DNA of 64,000 nucleotides from Neurospora intermedia (taxonomy: Eukaryota; Ascomycota; Sordariomycetes; Sordariales; Sordariaceae), in contig BTPP01000002.1 in the NCBI GenBank assembly GCA_037102815.1, forward strand, positions 3,720,001 to 3,784,000. Reading direction: 5' to 3'. Each line of letters starts with the position of its first letter. The first letter of the stretch is position 1. This document shows positions 1 through 10,311 of the stretch, piece by piece. A model generated the notes under the pieces. That model ran no database searches. It had not been told where the DNA came from and saw only the letters and a list, made by a program, of their open reading frames with translations. The position numbers and the translations under genes are program-made.

Positions 1-510
1 TGTGTCATTGCCACTCAAGTCGATTTCTTCAGTGTTCGGCGCAAGAAGCTCGTCACCTTGTTTCCGATTCCTATGTATCCTTAATGGCCTTATGTTCGAC
101 GTGACAGTCGGCACTCTGTTCGCCGTAATAGTGCGGTTACGTTGTTCGACATGGATAGAACGTGGGGGGTCACTAACGGCCACGGGAGTTTCGTCGTCAA
201 TCTCGGACAGCTGCTTGTGGGCCTCATCTGCGTCCCGGCGGTCGTCCCGCATGCGTTCGGATCCATGATCCATATCCACATCACGGTTCACCTCCGATTG
301 ACTCTCCGGGGACAATACGGCCGGTCCCGTTCTTTCGATAACATCGGCCGTGCTTGGTGCTGTTATCATGGGTATCATGGGTGGTGAGAAATACGGATGG
401 TGTGACTGCGAATGCATTTGGGAGTCATCGGTATCGGGACATGATGAAAATGGGTAAAGGCGTGGAGATGGGGGATCGATTGCGTCGTTGAAAGGCACAA
501 CCCTAGGCAT
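1..510 (-). CDS. Unrecognised protein, 5' part only (runs off left edge)
   Basis: An uninterrupted 170-codon minus-strand reading frame starts at the ATG at 510-508 and stays open to base 1, so the stop lies outside the window. The start (context CCAAC-ATG) is preceded by an in-frame TAA at 540-538, which fixes this as the first possible ATG. The protein begins MPRVVPFNDAIDPPSPRLYP, is rich in Ser, Pro, Asp and Arg, and shows no membrane segment or known domain in the visible part. A charged stretch (around residues 90-115, many D/E/R) and a basic patch near residue 145 (RPLRIHRNRK) suggest a soluble, possibly regulatory, largely disordered N-terminus. I do not recognise the family. The real first exon could lie further upstream, because the leader before it is long. 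Confidence 0.55.
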   Translation of the reverse strand, partial: MPRVVPFNDAIDPPSPRLYPFSSCPDTDDSQMHSQSHHPYFSPPMIPMITAPSTADVIERTGPAVLSPESQSEVNRDVDMDHGSERMRDDRRDADEAHKQLSEIDDETPVAVSDPPRSIHVEQRNRTITANRVPTVTSNIRPLRIHRNRKQGDELLAPNTEEIDLSGNDT

Positions 511-2683
511 GTTGGGCTTTTGTAAATCGGTTCGATATTACTCTGTTTGATCTGGCGTCCAAGATCTACTGCGACGTAGACTGCTGTGCTGATGGCAGGA
601 CGGATGCGATGCGTCGGCAGGCGTGTCTGTCCTGCGTCTCGGTGTTGCGGTGGAGTAGGGCTTTTGCGACGATGCAGTGGGATGGAATGTCGATGACAGC
701 GGCAGGTGGGGACGACAAGGAAGGAGTCAGACCCAAGATCTGAGCGAGAGATGTGATCTCTGCGAAAGTTGCAAAGCCGAAGCGTCTGGATGTCGATGTG
801 GGAGCTTGTAGGTGTAGTTAGATCCCAGGCTTGAACCAAGCGACAAGATAGATGTTCTCGGGCCCAACCAATATCGCGACGGGGTGACTGTAGTGCGACC
901 TGACCGTCACTATTACCATCCAACAACCTTGATGGCGGGAGAGATGTCTGAGTGGAGGAACCCCAGGGTCCGGTGCAGCTAAAGTGGATTACAAAACGAC
1001 TGGAGTCTGGTCCGGGGTGCCATTCAGTGAGTGTGTGTTAGGTAGTAGGCATGCAACGTGTAGCGGTCCGCCACTCAGATCGCAAGAACGAACAGGTCTT
1101 ACAGGCAAGATGAAGCAGTCAACCAGAAGCAGGAGGCGACAGAAGCGCTGGCAAATTGGCGGCAGTTGACTTGCGTTCGCTGCTGTTGCAAATTCATTGG
1201 CTCGATGACCACCAGAAAACTGAAAACCCAAGAACCTCGGGGTTTCGAATTCCCATGAAAGGAGAAAAATGTCTAAGTCGCAATATGATGTCCAAGAAAA
1301 AAAATGTGCTGCGATGCGAAACCAGGTGGCAGGTGACAAGCGGGAAGAGATATTGCTGGACAGCTAGTTTGGTGTAGGTGTGGTAGCAATGAGATGCAGC
1401 TAGGTTATAATATTCGCGGGAAAGCAAAGATGAGGGCAAGGGAATGACGATTTTCTGGGTCGAGTGATGGCGTTCTGCCGTCAACAGTCAAGTTGTATCT
1501 GTCTAGCAAAACTCCACGGACTCCTGCCCGCCTTGTTGGTGGGCACTACAATGGCCCCAGGTCCGCTCCCATTTTCCACTTTCAACCTTAATTGACGAGA
1601 GTGGGTAGGTGGGTGGGCGGTTGATGGGCAGACAAAGATGAAAACTGGCTGGCGGTATCGGCCTCCCGCCTCCATCTTGGGTCGCTCGCTTGCGATTGTA
1701 CCTCTCGGCGCCAAAACAACACACAGGTACAGCATGCGATGCAGCTGCCACACGCCGTGCTGCCAAGCGGGCTTGATGTTGACTTCCACTTTGCAATGCG
1801 GGATTGGGAGAAACGATGCCGAGCCAAACTGGAAGCATGCAGTTTGGCGGTGTCGACGGAAGCTTCAGGGGTTCGATAGAGCTTATCGCGGTGGAGATCC
1901 TTCACGTCAGTAGCCCCACCGAGGTAACTTCCATCTCGAGAGACCCTTCCCGAACCGTCGCACATGCCAGGGCCGTCGACGATGAAGGGCTCCAGGACGG
2001 ATCAAGTTTCACGAAGCATTTTGTACTACTTGGATTTACCATAAACTGAAGCCATTTCGCATTGGATGTGTCTCGGATGGAAAGTCTACCCCGCGTTACT
2101 CGTCAAGCGAAAAGTTACACAGCATAACCGGTCTACCGCCAATAAGAGCCAAAAGTCGGAGAGTTGGATCGATTAACTTCTTACTTTGACATGTGCGGGC
2201 CTTGTTACTGCTTTAAAGTTGGTAGCCCAACCTTTTGTCACTTGATCAATCGTGATTCAAGACTAGCCATGGCAGGTCTCTCTTCACATAGAGGTCAGTA
2301 CAAATCGAATTTGTTGTACGAATCGTACAGCGGCATGCCTTTGGTGTGCTTTGTAATGAGATGTCGGTGTTCCATCACTCGGTCTCCGCCTGGCAACTGC
2401 ATCGGGAATCTTGCCTCACACTGCTTGGTTGGTCGTCGTCAATAGCTGACAGACAACCATGACGACTCTTAGGTTCGAGGGCCAGTGGGGCGGTTGGTCG
2501 ATAATGTATACGATTGTGCCAAATCCCGAAATTTTCCATATTAAATCCAGTTTTAAGAAACCCGTCTGCGCCGCTAATAGATAGAAAAGAACGCCTTTAG
2601 AAAACGCCGCATTATGCCACAAAAGCTCTCCTTTCGATGAGTAAGGATATATCAAACTCGGGGTATTCGTTCGTGTCGGAAGA
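511..2683. other. Intergenic, leader of the left-edge gene and 3' side of mago
   Basis: No reading frame here has credible codon use, splice signals or a recognisable product. The short open frames (for example 1588-1965 minus and 1804-2049 plus) overlap each other in several frames. It probably holds the promoter and long 5' leader of the minus-strand gene that starts at 510, plus the 3' end of mago. Confidence 0.6.
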
Positions 2684-3477
2684 TTAGATGGGCTTGATCT
2701 TGAAGTGCAAGGCAATGAGACTGAACACCAGCGCCTTGAGGTCCTGAACGAGGTAGTAGAAGACGCGCAAGCCTTCTGGGTCGGCCGAGTCCGTAACATC
2801 GTTGATCGATCCAATCTTGGCAGTCTATCTCCCGTATTAGCTCTGAACATTTTGCAGAGATCGATTCCGACACTGGCATGACGCACCTCGAATGAAATGT
2901 GGTCGTTTCCGAGGCGGATCTCCAACTCCTGCTTTCCGTCTTTGTTTTTGGTCGGCCATTTCTCGTCGTCTTCCCTGTTGGCCTGTCAGCAGCCGCTCCA
3001 AGTCGTTTGTATGAAAGGGTGAACAGGATGTCGTACTTCATGATCTCGCTGTCCTTGATGATGCGCTTGATCTCGTCAATGACCAGAGAGCTGACGCACA
3101 CTAGGAGAGACCGTGATCAGTATACGGATATCCACGGCCGGCTGAACAGTGTTTCCTACTCTCTTTCCTGATCAGACTGTCGTTACGGTAGTTGGAGTTG
3201 TTGGCATATCGGGCAGTGGCGCTACGTCCGTCGCCGAGGACGCGAAAGTCGAACTCTGTAGTCAAATGGCGGTACTTTAGCATCGTGGTCGTGGAAACCT
3301 GGGGGCTTGCGTCTCGAGGCGCCAATGGCTGAACACACCTAGGAACTCGTGGCCGAAGCGGCCCGAGTGGCCAGAGCTAAGTCGGCTGTTAGCATGGTGT
3401 TTTCAATGTATGAATCGAATCCCGTAGGGATGTACATACTAGTAGCGCAGATAGAAGGGTTCGTTGGCGGCTGACAT
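2684..3477 (-). CDS. mago: Mago nashi homologue (exon junction complex core)
   Basis: Mago pairs with Y14/RBM8A and locks eIF4A3 onto spliced mRNA in the exon junction complex. The product reads [20 protein letters not shown] at the start and [20 protein letters not shown] near the end, finishing KIKPI as in animal [15 protein letters not shown] and [14 protein letters not shown] are also conserved. I place six exons: 3440-3477, 3339-3376, 3160-3255, 3037-3100, 2887-2974 and 2684-2824, separated by introns of 63, 83, 59, 62 and 62 nt. The sum is 465 nt, giving 154 residues against 146 in human; the extra residues fall in a short insert near [11 protein letters not shown]. The first two exons are only 38 nt each. 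It is divergent from the coatomer gene, sharing about 0.8 kb upstream. Family assignment is secure; exon edges are inferred from frame and splice consensus. Confidence 0.95.
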
Positions 3478-4290
3478 GGCTGTTTGTTGCTTCTGTCAGT
3501 AGTAGGTAGGCTTTGCAAGACAAGAAACAAAGATGCAGCCCGCGGCTTGGTTCCTGTCGCTTTTGGATGGACAACCTTGAAAGTCGCGCCCGCGCGGCCA
3601 CGCTCCAGTGACATTGGCGGGGCACACGGCCCCACACTTGACCCCAGCTTGGCCCAGGGGCATTGTTTGGGCTCCAAGCTGACTCCGGGTTCATGAGCCT
3701 GTCTGGCAGCTGGTAAACAGCATCGACACGTGATCCTTCGACTGTTTTGACAGGCTGGCAGATGGCAGACTCGGCCAGGAGATGGAGGCTTGGTGAGGCC
3801 GTAAGGGTGTCGGGGGTCCGTGCTTCGCCGTGTGCTGTTGCGGCCGGCCAGAATGCCACATCTCCCAGGGGCCGTCTCTCGATAGAATTGACCGTCCTAT
3901 CCACGCTGGCTCTTCCAGACTTCAACAACAAGCACAGGTGATGCTCCGCTCTCTCACCTCGCCGGCGCACTCCAGACAACCCTTTCATTGCGCAGCCGTC
4001 TCTTGATTTTCGGCCAACCACGACCCTGTCAGTCCAGGGGGAGGAAACCACATCCAGCACCAAGGCCAGCTCATCGTCACTCTTCAGGAGCTCGAGGCAG
4101 CCACTCAGTCCATCCATTTACTACTAGCACTCACCCACCTACAACGGGGCAAACAACACCGTACCACACCCGCCCCTCTCTAATTCCGATCCCCGACTCC
4201 TCTTCAGGACGCCCGGCCCAGCTACTTTCTACCAAATTCAATCTCAACTTTAATCATCAAAGACGGCCCGGCCGCCGCCAGCTCTCCAAC
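3478..4290. promoter_or_regulatory. Divergent promoter region, mago / coatomer beta
   Basis: These 813 bases separate two housekeeping genes transcribed away from each other. The side next to the coatomer start is CT- and CA-rich, as is common in Neurospora 5' leaders. No TATA-like element stands out. The open frames in this stretch are shadows with no recognisable product. Confidence 0.5.
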
Positions 4291-7200
4291 ATGTCGTTCC
4301 TCGAAAATGCGTACAGCTTGGTCAAGGACAATGCCGTCGACGGCACCCCAACCGTGCAGGAGCTCAAGACGCAGCTCGAAAAGGGCACCGACGAGACCAA
4401 GATCGAGACCATGAAGCGCATTCTTACCATCATGCTCAACGGCGATCCCATGCCCCAATTGCTCATGCACATTATCCGATTCGTAATGCCTTCTAAATCC
4501 AAGCCCCTGAAGAAGCTTCTATACTTCTACTATGAGATCTGCCCCAAGCTTGATGCCCAAGGGAAGCTCAAGCAGGAGTTCATCCTAGTATGGTAAGGCA
4601 TTCCGTGTCCGTCTGGGCATGCTGGCCCCTCCAAGCTGACCAGCCATTGCCTCGCAGTAACGGCATCCGAAACGACTTGCAACACCCGAACGAGTACATC
4701 CGAGGCAACACGCTGCGCTTCCTGTGCAAGCTGCGGGAGGCCGAACTTCTCGAGCCTTTGCTCTCCTCAGCCCGGGGCTGTCTCGAACATCGCCATGCCT
4801 ATGTCCGAAAGAACGCCGTCTTTGCTGTCGCTTCCATTTACCAGCACTCCCCGTCGCTTATTCCCGATGCTGCGGACTTGATCTCCACGTTCCTCGAAGG
4901 CGAAAGCGACCCAACTTGCAAGCGGAATGGCTTCGCCGCCCTTGCCAGCATCGACCACGACAAGGCTCTTCTCTATCTCAGCACTGTCTTTGACGGTATT
5001 CCCAACGCAGATGAGCTTTTGCAGTTGGCCGAGTTGGAGTTCATCAGGAAAGATGCTGTTGTCAACACCCAGAACAAGGCGCGCTACCTCCGTCTCATTT
5101 TTGACCTTCTGGAAGCTAGTGCCTCGACCGTTATCTACGAAGCGGCCTCGTCGTTGACGGCTCTCACCAACAACCCTGTCGCTGTCAAGGCTGCTGCCAG
5201 CAAGTTCATTGAGCTTGCGATCAAGGAGGCGGATAACAATGTCAAGCTCATCGTTCTGGACCGTGTCGATCAACTCCGCCAAAAGAACCCCGGCGTCCTG
5301 GACGACCTGACCATGGAGGTGTTGCGCGTTCTCTCTAGCACAGATATCGATGTGCGGAGGAAGGGTCTCGAGATTGCTTTGGAGATGGTCTCCAGCAAGA
5401 ACGTGGAGGAAGTCGTGCTTTTGCTCAAGAAGGAGCTGTCCAAGACGGTTGACCAGGAGTACGAGAAGAACAACGAGTACCGCCAGCTTCTTATCCACTC
5501 CATCCATCAATGCGCTATCAAGTTCTCCGAAGTCGCCGCTAGCGTCGTCGGCTTGCTCATGGACTTCATTGCCGATTTCAACAACAACTCCGCCGTTGAT
5601 GTTATTAACTTTGTCAAGGAGGTCGTCGAGAAGTTCCCTCAGCTCAGGCCAGCAATCATTGCGAGACTGGTAGATACCCTGAGTGAAGTCCGCGCTGGTA
5701 AGATCTACCGCGGTATTCTCTGGATTATCGGCGAGTACTCGCTTGAGGAGAAGGATATCAGGGACGCATGGAAGAGAATTCGGGCAAGCCTGGGTGAGAT
5801 CCCGATTTTGGCATCCGAGCAACGGTTGCTGGATAATGTTGATGGTGATGCCGAGGAGAAGGAGAAGGAGCAGGTCAATGGCTCAAGGGCAGCGCCGACT
5901 GGCTCACGCAAGGTCCTTGCTGACGGCACATACGCTACCGAGACTGCCCTTACCAGCCAGTCTACAGCTGCTGCACGCCTAGAGGCTGTCAAAGCTTCGT
6001 CGAAGCCCCCTCTCAGGCAACTTATCCTTGACGGCGATTACTACCTTGCCACTGTTCTCGCCTCGACCCTTACCAAGCTTGTCATGCGTCATGCCGAGAT
6101 CTCCTCGGAAGAGGCTCGCACTAACGCCCTCCGCGCTGAGGCTATGCTCATCATGATCTCCGTCATTCGTGTTGGTCAGTCGCAATTCGTCAAGGCCCCT
6201 ATTGATGAAGATTCAGTGGATCGTATCATGAGCTGTGTGCGCTCCCTTGCCGAGTTCACCGCGCACAAGGAGTTGGAGACAGTTTATCTCGAGGATACCA
6301 GGAAAGCGTTCAGGGCGATGGTCCAGGTTGAGGAGAAGAAGCGCGCGGCAAAGGAGGCCCACCAAAAGGCAAAGACGGCCACTCAGGTGGACGATGTCTA
6401 TCAAATCCGCCAGCTTTCCAAGAAGAATGCCACTGATGGGGCTGATGCTTTCGATGCCGATCTCGAGCGTGCCACTGGTGGAGACAACAGCTCGGCTGAG
6501 GACCTATCTGGCAAGCTTAGCCGCGTTGTCCAGCTTACCGGTTTCTCCGACCCTGTTTATGCTGAGGCCTATGTCAAGGTCCACCAGTTCGACATTGTAC
6601 TGGACGTACTACTTGTCAACCAAACAACTGAGACCCTCCAGAACCTTACCGTCGAGTTCGCGACTCTCGGTGACCTCAAGGTTGTGGAGAAGCCGACAAG
6701 CCAGAATCTGGGACCCCACGACTTCCACAACGTTCAGTGCACTATCAAGGTCTCCTCCACGGATACTGGTGTCATCTTTGGCAACGTTGTGTATGAGGGT
6801 GCTCACTCCACTGATACCCACGTGGTCATCCTGAACGACTTGCACGTCGACATTATGGATTACATCCAACCGGCCACTTGCACTGAGACCCAGTTCCGCA
6901 CCATGTGGACCGAGTTTGAGTGGGAGAACAAGGTCAACATCAACAGCAAGGCGAAGAGCCTACGTGAGTTCCTGGACCTGCTTATGGCGTCCACAAATAT
7001 GAACTGCTTGACACCAGAGGCCAGTCTTAAGGGTGACTGCCAGTTCTTGAGCGCTAACCTTTACGCAAGAAGCGTGTTTGGTAAGTTTTCTCGTCATTCG
7101 CATAGCACTTTCGGAAATAATATCGCTAACTTTCCTTCTCTTATCAGGCGAGGACGCTCTAGCAAATTTGAGCATCGAAAAGGAAGGCGAAGACGGACCC

Positions 7201-7296
7201 ATTACTGGTTTCTTGAGGATACGCAGCAGATCGCAAGGGTTGGCCCTCAGTCTTGGCTCCCTCAAGGCATTGAACAAGATTGGTTCTGCCGCTTGA
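4291..7296 (+). CDS. sec26: Coatomer subunit beta (beta-COP, Sec26)
   Basis: Beta-COP is one of the large adaptin-like subunits of the COPI coat, which forms retrograde Golgi-to-ER vesicles in the cytosol and on Golgi membranes. The protein starts [20 protein letters not shown], followed by armadillo/HEAT-type adaptin repeats (roughly residues 20-540), a charged linker (EEKEKEQ, near 435), and the coatomer beta C-terminal appendage region with [20 protein letters not shown] and [20 protein letters not shown]. Three exons fit: 4291-4592, 4658-7080 and 7148-7296, with 65- and 67-nt introns (donors GTAAGG and GTAAGT). The 957 residues match the usual family length of about 950-970. The open frame continues past 7080 into intron 2; the true end is the spliced C-terminus ALNKIGSAA. 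The start was chosen over an upstream in-frame extension because homology begins exactly there. Confidence 0.96.
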
Positions 7297-8509
7297 ACAG
7301 ATTTTCTCTCCGGCTAGATGAGATGAAAAAGATGATGTATGGGGTGATTGGGAGGGTTGTATAGCGATTAATTCATCACTTGATATTCTTTTCACCCTTG
7401 TGGTTTGTTTCAGTTGTTGTTATCATAGTCTTTGTTACATTTCCACTAGTTGATGCTTGTGAGAGATCCGGATGAGACTTATGTCAATCTCTTTTTTGTG
7501 CACCGATCAATGGCAGAAATGTAAAAGGGTTTCGACATATAGTGTGATGGATGAGGAAAACAACAGCAGAGGATGAACCCAAAAGCAGGATGAATTATCC
7601 AGATGAAAAAAAAAAAATCAGATACAGACGCAGAATCAATTCTTGATAGAAAACCAGCCAGGTGTGATTAATGCCATCGCCAGTCATCACTGTAGTCAGT
7701 GAACCTCTAAGACAAGCTCGAGCAAAAAATACGCATTATTCTCATTCATATATGGTTACCCATAACTTCGTCCACCATTCATTCCATCACTCATTCCCTC
7801 CTTTCCCTGCGGTCTCGTATTCATCCCTTTCTCCATAGCATGATTATGCCATACGGCCCTTCCCCCCCACCCCCGCACAAACTTAAGTACAAAAGTAAAG
7901 ATTAAACAGTAGTAAAAGTGAAAGTGTAGAAGGTAATTGCATAGGCGATATGCTGCCTGCGTAATTGCGAATTATAACATAAAAAACTAACATTAATAGT
8001 GCGTAGGTAGGTGAAGGAAAAAAAAAGGGGTATCGTATGCGGTGTATGACGTGGATTTTGTTTCCGCCATTGACCATGACATATGAAAAAAGTCTGAAAA
8101 GATGTCCTCCCAGGTTTCTTGTTGATACAAAAAAGATAGGGAAATGGTATCGTATTCGTTCTTAAAAAGGAAGGTTGAAATGATGGATATTCTCAAATGT
8201 GATATGATGTAGACGGGGTGGTGCCCGGAACCGCGGCCGTTCTCGCTGAAGCGGGGCCGGTTTATTTGTGTGCTGATTGAAAGGTGTCGTGATATTAAGG
8301 TATAGATAGGTAGGTAGGTAGAGGTATTCTTGTTGAAATGTTGGAATGACTCGGCGCTCGTGGATTGGCGGTGCTGTCGCCGTTGCGCTCTTCGGCGCCG
8401 GCGCCGTGTTTTGGGGTTGGTTGCCCGTCTTGGAATGTGAGGAGCGAGGAAGGACCAGCCAGAAGATGCCAGTCAGCAACCCCATACGACACGCCCTACT
8501 GCGCCCTCT
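7297..8509. other. Convergent intergenic region after coatomer beta
   Basis: This holds the 3' untranslated regions of coatomer beta (plus) and of the UBTD gene (minus). It is AT-rich near 7380-8200 with several A-tracts (for example 7605-7617). No gene-like frame is supported. Confidence 0.6.
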
Positions 8510-8570
8510 TTACTGAGGCATCGTATTGACTCGCCACAGCTGTAGCGATAGAAAACGGTCAAAAGCGACT

Positions 8571-8603
<33 letters not shown>

Positions 8604-8758
8604 GGAGGAGGAGGAGGCTGTTGTTGACTGGAACTAGCCGTGGCCGCCGTATTCGCCGCGGGATGTCGGTGTTGTCTCCTGCTTCTGGAGGGGGGAGACG
8701 GAGGTGGATTGGCTATGGCGGAAATCATTCTGTCAAACTCCGCTGGTTCACAATGTGG
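8510..8758 (-). other. In-frame open extension after the UBTD stop codon
   Basis: Directly after the TAG at 8761-8759 the same frame stays open for 82 codons before the next stop at 8510-8512. The hypothetical tail would read PHCEPAEFDRMISAIANPPP, then a basic stretch, an Ala/Thr/Ser stretch, a run of five prolines and 11 glutamines, ending WRVNTMPQ. It looks more protein-like than random 3' UTR. It could be stop-codon readthrough, an alternative splice product, a former coding end, or chance helped by the CAG repeat. Confidence 0.35.
8573..8603 (+). repeat. GCT/CAG trinucleotide repeat
   Basis: About nine to ten GCT units on the plus strand, equal to CAG on the minus strand. It lies in the open extension after the UBTD stop and would encode poly-glutamine there. 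It is interrupted by TTG at one end and followed by GGA/GGC triplets. Confidence 0.9.
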
Positions 8759-10311
8759 CTACCGATTGAAAACCAGGGCATTGACAATGGTTCCTTGTTT
8801 CCAGCCTTGGTCAGGGAGGGTGGATGTTTCTTTGAGGACCTTGCCCATGTAGGCTATGCGGATCTTTTTGTCTGAGGAGAGCTGTAGCAAATAAACGCAA
8901 AAAAAGAGAGTCTGTTAGCTGTTGTGCTGCATAGAGGTAGCAAAGAAAAGAAAGAAAGAAATCGTACCTTTGCGTTCTCAGCAACCTTCCTCCCAAGAAC
9001 CCGTACCGAATCCCCTTTGTCGACTTGCACAATAACATCCCTGCTCCCATCACTCAACCTCACCCTGACAGTGATCAGATCCTTGACGTTCACCACCGTT
9101 TTGCCTTTCTTCCCCCTGTGATGACGGTCGGAGGAGGAGCAGACCTCATCACCACCATTTTCCAAAGCCTCCTGGCTGGCGCCCTCGGTAACTTCTTCAT
9201 TGGCTACTGACACAGCACCCTTGGTATCTGTATCCGCGTATCCTTCCTCATCTTCATCGGCTTCCATGGAGGAAGGTGGTCGACTCGTGGAAATATTCGT
9301 AGGATCTGAAACAATGTGTTCCGGAAGCGCGTAATGATTTCCTAGTAAATCGTACGCTCCTCCCTGTGCCAAGTTGCCGGTGGGAAGCGTGATCTCGGCG
9401 GCGTTGAGGATGGTTTGAGCGGTTGCTAGGGCTATTTCCCTGCCGTTGTCCTCCTCCTCCTCCTCCTCCTCCTCTGCACCGCTGCCACGTCCTTCTTCAC
9501 CTTGGCCTTCTTCGCCTTCGTAGTCACTTGGTGCCGCAAGCGTTCCATCACCATGCTGCGCAGCCGCAGCCGCGTCCACCTGCTCCTGATGCCACAAAAT
9601 CTCCAGCGCGGCGTGAATGGCCAGCCACACCTCCTGCCTGCCCGTGACTCTAGTATCAAAGAACTCGAGCCGCTCGCGGTCCAAAGCTGCGCGCGTCCAT
9701 ACTGTGCCATCACTTGTCCACTCGTGCCGCTTTAGGGGTTTGTTGATATGTTGGGAGAGGTTTCGGGAGTGGCGGCGGCGGCCTCGGTCTCGTTCTCCAT
9801 GATCATCTCCACGGTCACCACGGTGCTGAGAAGAACGGCGACGATGACTCCGTCGTCGTTGTTCCCGTTGTTCTCTTGGTTGTTGTTGTTCTTGTTGTTC
9901 TTGTTGTGGTTGGTGAGAGAATGCTGTTACCCCTGAAGGAGGGTGAGAAGTAAGGGGTTGTCGATCATCACTGGTTACTGACGAACCGCCTCCTATGCCG
10001 CGGAGTTGTGACCCTGCTGGCGTTCCAGCTGCTGTTGTGGGAGCTGGCGAGCCTCCAGCATCTAACTCACGGCGGTTGATTGCTCGGGAAGAACTTGAAA
10101 TCCTAGAGGTGCGGCTGCCGGCTGGGTACCTTGGGGCTATTACGCCCTCCTCCTCGGAAGACCTGGATATGCAGCAACCCTACACAAATCAAAAAAGAAG
10201 AGACAGAAGTACGAGTTAGAAACTTTTTGAATAAAGATGTTGGGATAACAGTGGAGATTGGATTGGATTAATAGGTAGGATAGGTAGGTAGATAGTCGTG
10301 ATACACACCAT
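8759..10311 (-). CDS. UBTD-type ubiquitin-domain protein, predicted N-myristoylated
   Basis: UBTD1/UBTD2 proteins bind E2 ubiquitin-conjugating enzymes and carry a DC-UbP N-terminal domain plus a ubiquitin-like domain. Three exons fit: 10309-10311 (the ATG alone), 8968-10179 and 8759-8881, with introns of 129 and 86 nt, giving 445 residues. The protein starts MGCCISRSSEEEG, a myristoylation site plus two cysteines for palmitoylation, as in human UBTD1 (MGNC). A Gln/Arg-rich stretch precedes the conserved core NKPLKRHEWTSDGTVWTRAA and REVWLAIHAALEILW-like helices (written here with QEVWLAIHAALEIL), then AQTILNAAEITLPTGNL and LLGNHYALPEHIVS. A glutamate run lies near residue 240, and the C-terminal ubiquitin fold runs from VVNVKDLITVRVRL to SSDKKIRIAYMGKVL and VNALVFNR. 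It is longer than animal UBTDs (about 230) because of low-complexity inserts. Confidence 0.85.

Noticed and set aside
375-926. 183-codon minus-strand open frame at the left end
   Set aside because: It overlaps the better-supported frame 1-510 in another frame and has random-looking composition.
8739-8759. A 20-base GT-AG interval that would remove the UBTD stop codon
   Set aside because: Far shorter than any functional fungal intron in this window (57 nt or more).
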